Assembly: GCA_036676195.1 (NCBI GenBank)
Contig: JAKFDK010000039.1
Span: 1-9,970, forward strand
Direction of reading: 5' to 3'
DNA from: JAKFDK01 sp036676195
GTDB lineage: Bacteria; Bacillota; Sulfobacillia; Symbiobacteriales; ZC4RG38
DNA: 9,970 nt
Position numbers and translations under genes: made by a program. The notes below the pieces were generated by a model that saw nothing but the letters and a program-made list of their open reading frames with translations, did not search any database and was not told where the DNA came from. Below are positions 1 through 8,300 of this stretch, one piece after another. Each line of letters begins with the position of its first letter. Position 1 is the stretch's first letter.

Positions 1-389
1 ACCCCCACGTGCGTGGGGACGACATCACAGGCGTAGTAATGAGGTGTGCTGTTTTCGGTCCACCCCCACGTGCGTGGGGACGACGCACTCCAGGAGTCGG
101 ACGTTGACCATTTGCCCGGTCCACCCCCACGTGCGTGGGGACGACCAGGCATACGCGCCGAATCTGCGATTTAACCCCGGTCCACCCCCACGTGCGTGGG
201 GACGACCTGGCCTTCGATCTGGTGAATGGCGAGCGGGTCGGTCCACCCCCACGTGCGTGGGGACGACTACGCGGCGGTGATGCCAGACAAGCCGAACCCC
301 GGTCCACCCCCACGTGCGTGGGGACGACTTGCTGGCACCCTTGCCGCTGTCGCTCAGCCCCGGTCCACCCCCACGTGCGTGGGGACGAC
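1..389 (-). CRISPR. Type I-E CRISPR array, left (7 repeats, 6 spacers in window)
   Basis: Repeats are 29 nt and start at 56, 117, 178, 239, 300 and 361; a further repeat is cut by the window edge (1-23). All six spacers are exactly 32 nt, giving the 61-bp period typical of type I-E. On the plus strand each repeat begins CGGTCCA and ends GGGGACGAC around the inverted repeat CCCCACG-TG-CGTGGGG. The reverse complement begins GTCGTCCCC and ends GGACCG, matching the canonical I-E orientation (GTGTTCCCC...AACCG), so the array is transcribed on the minus strand, leftwards and away from cas6e. Cas6e cleavage at the base of the stem would leave the 8-nt handle GUGGACCG. The visible repeats are identical, as expected near a leader. 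The array continues beyond the window. Confidence 0.98.
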
Positions 390-570
390 ACTAGCGAAAC
401 CCGCATCCCATCAGCCTCGCTCCCCGAAAACCACGGTTAAGTATCAAAACGCTCACATTATGGCGATTTCGAGAGAGAACGGGAGTTATTTGCACATGCA
501 GTCGAGACAGAGTCCTCGAACCCCACCCAACAGAGGCTGCGGTTGGGTCGATGGGCCAGATCGAGAGCCA
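390..570 (-). promoter_or_regulatory. Leader of the left CRISPR array
   Basis: This 181-nt gene-free stretch lies between the last repeat and the cas6e stop. It is upstream of the array in the inferred minus-strand direction. Its middle (about 425-500) is clearly richer in A and T than the surrounding genes, as CRISPR leaders usually are. On the minus strand there is a -10-like CATAAT (462-457), about 68 nt from the first repeat, without a convincing -35 box. Plus-strand TATCAA at 442-447 matches the first half of the IHF consensus WATCAA-N4-TTR, but the TTR half is not conserved. The leader role follows from position and repeat orientation; the individual sites are weak. Confidence 0.75.
502..548 (-). 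other. Two adjacent inverted repeats downstream of cas6e
   Basis: Arms TCGAG (502-506) and CTCGA (515-519) form one small hairpin. Arms ACCCAAC (525-531) and GTTGGGT (542-548) form a 7-bp stem with a 10-nt loop. They begin 22 nt after the cas6e stop in the direction of transcription. Neither is followed by a T-run on the minus strand, so a classical intrinsic terminator is not supported. They could stabilise the 3' end of the cas mRNA or mark the outer border of the leader. Confidence 0.35.
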
Positions 571-1239
571 TCATCCCGGACCCACCGACAACAGGCCAAA
601 GCCAAATGCCTTGCCTGGACCAATCCCGGCGGCCAGCGTCTCGCGAAACCGCTCAGGGTCCTGCACCACCAGGCGCCCCTCAAACAGAACCCCCTGGAAA
701 GTGCGACCGGTCCCGTGGCTTCTGACCAGTTCGGCCGAACCGGAGGCCGCCACAGTGGCCTGGAGCAGCGAAAAACCGCACCCCTCCGCCTTGCGTGCCA
801 GCCACTCGATCTGCTGATCCAACTGCAGCAGAGGCACCCGGCGCCCATTGCGGCGGGCGCCATCCGGGCCAGACCTGGTATCCACCTTGCGGGTCGGATT
901 GGCCCGCAAGCGGAACCGGAGCACTCGCTCCGCCTTCAGGCCGGCATAGACTTGTGCCACCCATTTGGGCCTGGGCGCTCCGCCTTCGGGGTGAAGGTAC
1001 CCCACCGGTAACTGCAACCAGTCCGGCTCTGTCCGGGACTGGACATACAGCAGAATGTGACGCGTGCGCCGGTCGAACTCCAGCCGGTGCAGCACCCCAA
1101 AGTGCGCCCGGGCCTCCATCTCCGGATCCAGCACATCTGGAAACGCCTTCATGATGATACGATGCAGCCCCGTTACATCCCGGAGATCCCGCTGGACCAC
1201 CGCCGCTGCCGGGTTCAGACGCAAGAGCGATAGGTACAA
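571..1239 (-). CDS. cas6e: Cas6e (CasE/Cse3), crRNA-processing endoribonuclease
   Basis: This Cascade subunit cuts pre-crRNA at the base of the repeat hairpin and stays bound to the 3' stem-loop. The 222-residue protein has the usual family length. It starts with the family pattern (YLSLLRLNP, residues 2-10) and has RFRLRANP (108-115). The glycine-rich loop GIGPGKAFGFGLLSVGP is at 205-221, near the C terminus. H26 aligns with the catalytic His26 of the Thermus thermophilus enzyme; the partner Tyr23 is Thr23 here. The TTG start at 1239 is preferred because a strong Shine-Dalgarno sequence, AGGAGGTGG, ends five bases before it; the alternative GTG at 1248 lies inside that sequence. It is the last gene of the operon, 12 nt after cas5, with the left array's leader just beyond it. 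Confidence 0.96.
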   Translation of the reverse strand: MYLSLLRLNPAAAVVQRDLRDVTGLHRIIMKAFPDVLDPEMEARAHFGVLHRLEFDRRTRHILLYVQSRTEPDWLQLPVGYLHPEGGAPRPKWVAQVYAGLKAERVLRFRLRANPTRKVDTRSGPDGARRNGRRVPLLQLDQQIEWLARKAEGCGFSLLQATVAASGSAELVRSHGTGRTFQGVLFEGRLVVQDPERFRETLAAGIGPGKAFGFGLLSVGPG

Positions 1240-1244
1240 CCGGT

Positions 1245-1253
1245 CCACCTCCT
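1245..1253 (-). promoter_or_regulatory. Shine-Dalgarno site of cas6e
   Basis: On the minus strand this reads AGGAGGTGG, five bases before the TTG at 1239. It overlaps the TAG stop of cas5 (1254-1252), so ribosomes finishing cas5 would already sit on it. It decides the cas6e start, because the GTG at 1248-1246 is part of the site itself. Confidence 0.7.
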
Positions 1254-1956
1254 AACTGACCGGCGTTTCAGGCGCCGGAACCGAATCAACCCGGACCTGC
1301 CGGAGCCCGAAACGGCGCCCAAAAAAGTCCAGGGGCACATCGGCGCGTACTTCTTCACCCTTTCCATACGGCACATCAAGGATCACCCGCAGCCGCTCCT
1401 CCCCTTCCCCGGTCGCAACCACCGAGTAGCGTGCCAGCACCGCGGGGAGGTCGCCATCCTGCAAACCGTCCTTCAGATAGACCGGCATGCCTGGCACATA
1501 AGACTTGCGGCCCAGATAGAGCGGCCAGACCGGCTCCTTCAAGGCAGCGTGGAGACGCCCGAGCAGGTTTTCGTCCTCACTTGCCAATCCGACCAGGAAA
1601 GCAGCGTCCTGCAGGTAGTAGCGCCAGCTCATCACCGGATCGCCCTTGCTGCCGTCCGCCTTGGCTACCCCGTACTCCCGGCGCCCCAGCTTGCCCCCGC
1701 CGGCAGTCTGGAAGTCGACACCCATCACCCCCGCGCGATCGACCCGGACCCCCATGCACAGGTCCGCCAGGTCCGAGAGTGCCGGCCACACACCTGCGTC
1801 CGCGGGGCGCTCCAGCCGGGGCTTGCCCAGGGCGGCACAGAGCAGGCCGATGACGCCCGACTTGGAGGGCTCCAGCCCGGTGTCGCGCTCGGTAAACCGA
1901 CTGGTGGTGCCCCAGGATTGCATGGGGCCCACCAGCCGCAGAAGCAGCGTTTTCAT
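1252..1956 (-). CDS. cas5: Cas5e (CasD), Cascade subunit binding the crRNA 5' handle
   Basis: In type I-E this protein caps the Cas7 backbone and holds the 8-nt 5' handle of the crRNA. The 234-residue product fits the family. The N terminus MKTLLLRLVGPMQSWG (1-16) has the conserved Cas5e GPMQSWG block. It is followed by PSKSGVIGLLCAALG (30-44), a diagnostic Cas5e motif. A charged beta-rich C-terminal half includes DVPYGKGEEVRADVPLDFF (194-212). The ATG at 1956 is preferred; GTG codons at 1965 and 1962 are in frame, but they overlap the likely Shine-Dalgarno sequence GAGGTGG, which itself overlaps the cas7 stop. The gap to cas7 is 10 nt and to cas6e 12 nt, so all three are co-transcribed. Confidence 0.96.
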   Translation of the reverse strand: MKTLLLRLVGPMQSWGTTSRFTERDTGLEPSKSGVIGLLCAALGKPRLERPADAGVWPALSDLADLCMGVRVDRAGVMGVDFQTAGGGKLGRREYGVAKADGSKGDPVMSWRYYLQDAAFLVGLASEDENLLGRLHAALKEPVWPLYLGRKSYVPGMPVYLKDGLQDGDLPAVLARYSVVATGEGEERLRVILDVPYGKGEEVRADVPLDFFGRRFGLRQVRVDSVPAPETPVS

Positions 1957-1966
1957 CCGCACCACC

Positions 1967-3121
1967 TCAGTTCCGGGCGAGCCCGGTTTCCGCCATCACC
2001 CGGTCAAGCAGACCGGCCACCCCGGTTTCCTGTGTGACGCCCACCGCTCCGCCGGGCGCCGGGTCTGTCCCCGAAAGGTAGGTGGCAACCCCTGCATATC
2101 GGATACCCTCGGTTCCATAGAGGCCGGTCAACTGGTTCCAGTGCAACAGCAATTGCCCGGCAGACTGCTGAATCAGATCGTTCTTCACACCACCGAAGAC
2201 CGGCTGCACAAAGGCGTTGGCCAGAGACCAGAGCCCCTTCTCGCGCACCACGATCAGGATGAAAGCAGGCAGGTTCTGGGGAGCGGAATTGGTGCGTTTG
2301 CCAGTGGGCACGGCGTGAATGGACCCGGCCAGGAAGGCGCGCACGGCTGTCTCCATGTGGGTGCGGTCGCCCGGCAAGTTCCGCTCCAGTTGGTTCAGGT
2401 CCAGGTTGGCGTAGCGGTAGTAGCACGAGCTGTTGTACAGCGTGGTGCCCAGCATACCGGCACCGGCACCATCGCCGTCGTCCTCCTCCTTCAGGTCTTC
2501 CACCGCCGAGAAGAAGTCGAACTCGTTCGCAATCGGATGGGTGGAGAAGGCATGGGCCATCTGGACCGCGGCATCGACACTCTTTTCGGCGTGGGTGGCG
2601 ATCATCCGACCAAACAGGGCGATGTCGACAGCCTCCCCTCCATCGATGGCGCTCAGGAGGAGCGGGGCCAGCGTCCCTTCGCCCTCCTTCTTACCGCGCT
2701 TGCCGCTGCCCCCGCCGCCAGCATCCAGCAACTCCCCGGCATGCTCCCGGCAGAGTTGGGCCAGTTTGTCCATCTCCCGTTCCCCCAGCAGCAGGAGATA
2801 CTCCGTCTTGCCATTTTTCAGCTTCAGTTCCAGCAACTCCAGCGCCCGGGCGGCGGCCTGGCCGGCCGTCTCCGGCGTCAGTCCGGCATCCTCCAGGCGC
2901 CGGAACAGCGCCCGCTGGAGCCACTTGGTGCGCCTGGAAAGGAACTCTGGCGGCACAAGCCCTTCCTCCCGGAAATGCGTCCGGATGGCCCGTTTCAGGC
3001 ACTGGCTGGAAATACGGGCACGCCGGGTACCACCAAAGGTGCAGGACTTGGGCGCGCCGGTATCGTCACGGTTCAGGTTGGACAGCGCGAAGTTCTGAAG
3101 CAGGTGAATCTCAAGAAACAT
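1967..3121 (-). CDS. cas7: Cas7e (CasC/Cse4), Cascade backbone subunit
   Basis: Several copies of this protein (six in E. coli) form the helical backbone that coats the crRNA spacer and presents it for pairing. The 384-residue product is slightly longer than the E. coli protein (363). The N terminus is typical: EIHLLQNFALSNLNRDDTG (4-22) followed by GGTRRARISSQCLKRAIR (30-47), the RNA-binding basic stretch. NEFDFFSAVEDL (199-210), LGTTLYNSSCYYRYANL (224-240) and AGSIHAVPTGKRTNSA (265-280) are also family landmarks. Two low-complexity stretches, a Gly/Lys-rich one (about 134-149) and an acidic/Gly one (about 211-222), look like flexible loop insertions. The ATG at 3121 is set by homology and by GGGAGGGA upstream. 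The gene overlaps the end of cse2 by 11 nt. Confidence 0.97.
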   Translation of the reverse strand: MFLEIHLLQNFALSNLNRDDTGAPKSCTFGGTRRARISSQCLKRAIRTHFREEGLVPPEFLSRRTKWLQRALFRRLEDAGLTPETAGQAAARALELLELKLKNGKTEYLLLLGEREMDKLAQLCREHAGELLDAGGGGSGKRGKKEGEGTLAPLLLSAIDGGEAVDIALFGRMIATHAEKSVDAAVQMAHAFSTHPIANEFDFFSAVEDLKEEDDGDGAGAGMLGTTLYNSSCYYRYANLDLNQLERNLPGDRTHMETAVRAFLAGSIHAVPTGKRTNSAPQNLPAFILIVVREKGLWSLANAFVQPVFGGVKNDLIQQSAGQLLLHWNQLTGLYGTEGIRYAGVATYLSGTDPAPGGAVGVTQETGVAGLLDRVMAETGLARN

Positions 3122-3728
3122 GGCTTTCGTTCCCTCCCTCATCCTGATGGCCCACATAGAAAGACCGGCTCCACTGCCACTGCACCGGGCGCCAATGCAA
3201 CTCCCATTCCTGCAAATGTTGCAGAAGCTGTGCCCAATCCACCGGGATTTTCTCCGTTTTCAGCAGGCTGATCATCTGGCGGAGGTGGCCGAAGACATCC
3301 TGATGGCTGGCCAGTAGCGCCTCCATGCGTCGCTTGAGCGGTTCCGGCAGCAGGTCCTCCGGCTCCCCTTCCGCACCGGGGGCAGGCGACTGCGGCCTGG
3401 CCAGGGCCAGGAGCCGCAAGGACTCCCCGAGATTGCGCCGGCGCTCCTTCAACTCCTCGTCCCCAAAGCTGACAGGATGGTGGGCGAAGAGGGCTGCGAC
3501 CAGCAGGTACAGCCGCTCCTCACCAGAAGAGAGGCCGGCCAGGAAGTTGGGCGGCACATGACCGTGCAACTCGAACAACTGGTCCTCGTCGAGCATGAGT
3601 CCACGCCGCAGCGCGGCCAGCCTGGCGCGGGCCCCGGGCGGCGCAGGTTCGCCGCTCTCCTCCCGGGGCGCCAACCGGGACAGCCATGCGGCAAACCCGA
3701 GTTGCCTATCCGTCAGACTCCTCGTCAT
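3111..3728 (-). CDS. cse2: Cse2 (CasB), Cascade small subunit
   Basis: Cse2 forms the dimer along the belly of Cascade and stabilises the R-loop by contacting target DNA. The 205-residue product is all-helical in character, with many Leu, Arg and Glu residues. The conserved core is RRMEALLAS (133-141) and the C-terminal VDWAQLLQHLQEWE (163-176) followed by VQWQWSRSFY (182-191), the typical Cse2 ending. The ATG at 3728 is preferred over upstream starts because GGAGGAG lies about eight bases before it and because translation from there gives the normal N terminus. It overlaps the 3' end of cse1 by 23 nt and cas7 by 11 nt, which implies translational coupling. Confidence 0.95.
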   Translation of the reverse strand: MTRSLTDRQLGFAAWLSRLAPREESGEPAPPGARARLAALRRGLMLDEDQLFELHGHVPPNFLAGLSSGEERLYLLVAALFAHHPVSFGDEELKERRRNLGESLRLLALARPQSPAPGAEGEPEDLLPEPLKRRMEALLASHQDVFGHLRQMISLLKTEKIPVDWAQLLQHLQEWELHWRPVQWQWSRSFYVGHQDEGGNESHVS

Positions 3729-5319
3729 CCTGGGTGTCTCCTCCTTCGTCGTCGCGGCTAAACACGCTGACCAGGCGGGAGCGGAAGGCATGTTCAATCC
3801 GTGCCGGAACCTCGTAGGTCGCCTCGGTATAGAGCAGGTTGTCGCGCACCGACCGGAACGCCTGCACCGCCGCCCCTTGCACCGCCTGTTGCCAATTCGC
3901 CCGGACCACCGCCGGCTCGGCCTGCGCCAGGTCTGCCAGCACCTGGCGGAACGGTGCCTCCAGGGCGGGCCAGAACCGGGTTACCATCCCCAGGCTCTTG
4001 GCCAGGCCTTTGAATCCGTCCGGGATCTTTCCGTCCGCAACCTTTGCCGTGAAGATGTAGGTCAACGCCTGGGGCAGCTTGTGCTGCTCGCCCAGGGCCC
4101 ATGCCAGCGCCTGAGCCGTGCGTTGCAGGAGCGACTCCACGCGCCGGGCCTGAGCCATGAGTTCGGCCAGGTCCCCCACCAGCTCCGGGTGTTCCAGCAA
4201 CACGGTGGGAATGGGCAGTTGCTCACGGCGCCAGAGTTCGATTTTGGCCGCCTTTTTGGGATCTGTGGTCAGTCCGCTCACTGTCACCCCGATAATCTGC
4301 GGAATGCCAATCCCTTCCCATTTGCCAGTCTGCTCCACCTGGGCCAGCCAGTCGGTCAGGGCAGGCCGGGCCACGTCTTTGTCCGTGGCTTGCAGGAGTA
4401 CGTGGGTGAACTGCCAGGCGGCCCGCTGCTTGTCTACCTTGAAGGGAAGCCACCCCTCCTTCTCTGTCTGTCGGTATGCCTTATATGGATCCGTCCGCCG
4501 GCCGTCCTTGGGCAGACAGTACCGCTGCCTGATCTGGCAGCCTGTCACCCCACCGGCCTCTGGATCCACCATGAGACAAATCTGTCGGCTCTGCCAGGTG
4601 AGGTAATCCAGGGGACCCAGGGGCACACTCCCCTCCTTCGCCGGCTCGGCAAACTCCTCCCGTTCCCAGAACGGGCGGTCCGCCCCCGCACTGGGCACCA
4701 GGGGCGTCCACCAATCCAGTGGGATCAGGTTGAGCAGCAGGGTCTCCCACAGGCTTGCTCCCCGGGCCTCCACGATCAGCCCATTGGTCAGGGGCGCATG
4801 CATTCGGTTAAAGGGTTTGCTCACGCCACCGCCCACGGCAAAGATCTGGTGCGCCAGCAGGTGGCAGGCCGCCCGATCGAGGGTCAGGGCTATCATCCCT
4901 TCCACCCGACCGTGGTCGAACAGGGTCGGGTTATTGCCCGAAGCGGCCTCCAGCACCAGTGCACCGATGGGGTGGACCTTCTCGTCAGCGATCCGCGTCA
5001 CCTGGTAAAAGGGGCGGGTCGGATGCAGCAGGTCGAACCGGTCCGCCCACACGGCACCATGTCTGTCGAGCCGGTCTGGGTCAAACCGCCCGGTGCGCCA
5101 CAGGTCCACCCAGTCCCGGATGCTCTGTGGCCGGAAGACCCGGTAGAGAACGGCCATGAGCAGGCGATGGATGGCGACCGTCACCAGGGGGGACGGGTCG
5201 AACACCTCCCGCAGGTCACGGGCTTCGGCGAGTGCGTCACGAACGCTGCGGCAGGACGGTTTGCCGGCGAGGTCCAGCACCGGAATCCATGGCTCGTCCC
5301 AGAGGGAATAGCGGGTCAT
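3706..5319 (-). CDS. cse1: Cse1 (CasA/Cas8e), Cascade large subunit, PAM reader and Cas3 docking site
   Basis: Cse1 recognises the PAM, starts DNA unwinding and recruits Cas3. The 537-residue product is close to the family's usual 500-560. The N terminus YSLWDEPWIPV (4-14) is characteristic. SGNNPTLFDH (127-136) falls where loop L1, implicated in PAM recognition, sits in known Cse1 proteins. HAPLTNGL (174-181) is another conserved block. The last part, roughly residues 390-520, should be the four-helix bundle, and it is followed by an acidic tail. The ATG at 5319 overlaps the TGA of the cas2-3 gene as ATGA, with a strong GAGGAGGA Shine-Dalgarno sequence just before it that also encodes the acidic end of Cas3. 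No active-site loss can be judged, because the protein is not an enzyme. Confidence 0.97.
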   Translation of the reverse strand: MTRYSLWDEPWIPVLDLAGKPSCRSVRDALAEARDLREVFDPSPLVTVAIHRLLMAVLYRVFRPQSIRDWVDLWRTGRFDPDRLDRHGAVWADRFDLLHPTRPFYQVTRIADEKVHPIGALVLEAASGNNPTLFDHGRVEGMIALTLDRAACHLLAHQIFAVGGGVSKPFNRMHAPLTNGLIVEARGASLWETLLLNLIPLDWWTPLVPSAGADRPFWEREEFAEPAKEGSVPLGPLDYLTWQSRQICLMVDPEAGGVTGCQIRQRYCLPKDGRRTDPYKAYRQTEKEGWLPFKVDKQRAAWQFTHVLLQATDKDVARPALTDWLAQVEQTGKWEGIGIPQIIGVTVSGLTTDPKKAAKIELWRREQLPIPTVLLEHPELVGDLAELMAQARRVESLLQRTAQALAWALGEQHKLPQALTYIFTAKVADGKIPDGFKGLAKSLGMVTRFWPALEAPFRQVLADLAQAEPAVVRANWQQAVQGAAVQAFRSVRDNLLYTEATYEVPARIEHAFRSRLVSVFSRDDEGGDTQDDEESDG

Positions 5320-8300
5320 CCATCCTCCTCCTCTTGTGCCTTGTCCAACATCAGGCCCAGTTCCGGGTCCAGGCGCAGGGGCAGGTCGGCCGTGAGGCAA
5401 CGGCCATCGGGGGCAAACCGGAGCAGCCGGCAGCGGCGCAGATGGGCAGAACCCTGCCAGGTAGCCGGCACGTCCTGAGCCAGCACCTGCTTGACCAGCC
5501 CGGAAGCGAAGCTCAGCCGCAGGGAGCGGCCGAGCAATGCCGGCAGATCAAGCTCGTCCGGCCGCTTCTCCAGACGGATGGCCCGGCGCTCTTCGCCCAC
5601 TGCCCAGAGTTCGCCCGCCTCTTCCAGCAGGCACACCACGGTCACCGAAGGTCCGCCCAGGCGGGTCATGGCCCGGTTGGCCCGGTGGAGCGTCTCGTCC
5701 TCGTCATCCAGGGATTGGAGCGGCATGGTGAAGCAGTCACCGGTGACATCGGGGATGTACCGGATTTGCGCTTCCTGCGTGTCTCGCTGCGCCTCGTCTG
5801 CCAGCTTCGTCCAGGTTTCCCGCCACAGGGTGCCGATCGGGTCGGGCAGGTCCGGCGGTTGCTCCGGGCGATAGACCGACTCCACCAGCCCTTCCACGCC
5901 GTTCGGAATGGCCACATGGTCCAGCCCCCTCAGGGCCAGCCAGGTGCGCAGCAGGGTATGGGCGTCATAGACCCGGACAGCCCCCTTTTCCAACAGTGGC
6001 CGGCCCGCCTCATCCACCGGCGGCATGAGGACCCACAGGGCCGGCCCGGTCTGACCGGGCGGGCGCCACTGGCGCCCGTGCCGCCAGACCCGCCCACTGC
6101 GCTGCAGCAGCAGGTCCACCGGGGCCAGGTCGGTCACCATCAGGTCAAAGTCCAGGTCCAGGGACTGTTCGATCACCTGCGTGGCCACCACAATGGCCCG
6201 ATGGGGACGGTCCGCCGCCCCGGGTCCGAACCGCCCCAGGACCAGGCGCTCCCGAGTCATGCGGTCGTCGAAGGGATACCGGGCGTGAAAGAGAATCACC
6301 TCCTCGGCCGGGAAGTGCTCCCGCAATTGCCGGTAGACCGCCTGAGCACGGGTAACGGTGTTCAGAATGACAGCCGCACACCCCCCCTCAGCCAGGGCGG
6401 ATTTCAGTTCGGCCACCCAGGTTTCGCCGGCCTGGCTTAACTGGCGCAGGGCGACAGTGCGTGCCGCCCCCCCGGTGATGTGACGGGCACGTCCGCCCCC
6501 GGCGGTGACCCAGGTGATGCGAGGATAGACCTCGGGGGCGTCTGCCGCTGGCGCTGGTTGGCCACGGCCGGCCGCATAGGCGGAAAGGAGTGCCTGGCGG
6601 GTCCGGGACGGCAGCGTGGCCGAGAGCAGAATCACCGAGGTGCCGCAGGCGGCCAGCCAGGTCAGCAGCCGGGTGAGCAGTGTCTGCATGTATGTATCGT
6701 AGGCATGGACCTCGTCCAGGATCACCACCTTGCCGGCCAGCCCGAACAGGCGCACGAAAAAATGCCGGGTCTGTAACACCGCCAGCAGCGCCTGGTCAAC
6801 GGTGCCGATGCCGTAGGGTGCCAGCAGCCCACGTTTCTTGTAGGTAAACCACTCCGCAGCCAGCAGGGCGGACTCCCGGCCCCCCCCGTGCACGCCGGCC
6901 GGCTGAATCAGTTCGGCCCCGGCCTGCTTCAACACGGCAAACTCCGCATTCAGCGCCGCATGTCCGTGCAATAACTGCACGTTCACCGGGGAATTGGGAA
7001 ACCGGTTCAACAGGTAGGCGTTCACACGCCTGAACATCTGGTTGCTGGTGGCCATGGTGGGCAGGGCGAAGTACGCACCGCTGTGGCCGGCCGTGGCGGC
7101 CAGGCGGTCCGCCAGGTAGAGCGCCGCCTCTGTTTTGCCCCCGCCCATGGGATACTCCAGCAGCACCAGGCTGGGACCGGACAGTTCGGAGGCCGTAGCC
7201 ATGACCTGTTCCTGCAGGGCATTGGGCACCTTGTCAAACAGTTCCTGGAAGGAGACGGCGGCCATGTCCCGCGGGCGGTGAAACCAACCCAGCCGGTGCA
7301 GTGCCTGCCAGGCCAGCCACCGGGCCCGCCGAGGATAACGGGGCAGGCTGACTTCGTCCCCGGCGAAGGGAAACAAACGGTGATCGGACGCGATCCAGTC
7401 TGCCACGCTGGTCAGTCCGGCCAGAATCATCAGCAGGCCATTTGCCGCCGCCAGATCGCCGGTGGGCGCGGGCGACTGGTCCACCCGCAGCACGTGGGCC
7501 AGGAGCCGCACCAGGTTAGCCCGGGCCGCCGTCCAGGCACCTTCGCCCGTGTGGCGCTCGGCAAACCTGAGCTGGGCAGCCACCGGAAACAAGCCATGAT
7601 GCCCACCCACCACCACGGCCACGGACATGGCCAACCGGTCCGGCAGACCCACCTGCTTGAGCAGGCCCTGGAGCAGGTGCGTACCCAGAGCCCCGTGGGG
7701 CTTCTGCTCCTCGCTGCGCGCCCTGGTATACCCCCTGGTACGCAGCACCTGCCAGCCCTCGGGCCACTTCCGGGCGAACGCCGGTGTTGCCTTGCCCAGG
7801 TCGTGCAGCCCGGCAAAAAAGGCAAACCACCGCCCTGCCTCCGCCGCGGTTGCTACGCCCAGGTCAACACGGACCTGCTCCCGCACGGCCGGCGGCAGCA
7901 CGTACTGCCAGAGCCGCAGGGCCACCATGGCCACGTCGATCATGTGGCAGATCAGGGGATGATAGTGCCCCTCTCCGGGAGCCAGTTCGACCCGGTCCGG
8001 GCTCTTGGCCCAGACCTCCGGGTGGAGCAGCGCTTTCCAGTCGGTGGGAGCCGGTGGATTCGGTACGGGACTCACGGCTGACTCTGGCCGGGAGGTGGGG
8101 CGCCGGACCAGGAAGAGCCCCTCCCACTCCTCGGTCTCCCGTGTGGTATCTCCGAAGGTGCGGATTGCGAAGCCCTGTTCGTTGGCGGCGCGGCAGATCA
8201 TGGTGCATCCGCCGGCCCCCACCTCCTGACATGCCTTCTCCCAGAGCAGGTCCCGTACGGCGGCGGAAATGGTGCCGACGAACACCCCGGCCCTGGGCTC

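Noticed and set aside
44..440. Open frames across the left array, with repeated HPHVRGDD and PPPRAWGR units
   Set aside because: The repeated peptides are simply translations of the CRISPR repeat in different frames.
502..548. Intrinsic terminator of the cas operon
   Set aside because: Hairpins are present, but no T-run follows either of them on the minus strand.
1646..5478. Long plus-strand open frames (1646-3271 and 3595-5478, 541 and 627 residues)
   Set aside because: They lie opposite the clearly identified Cascade genes, read as Pro/Arg/Gln-rich sequence without any family resemblance, and are typical of the antisense strand of GC-rich genes.
7083..8081. Plus-strand open frame of 332 residues opposite cas2-3
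   Set aside because: It is antisense to the conserved HD and helicase region and shows no recognisable domain.
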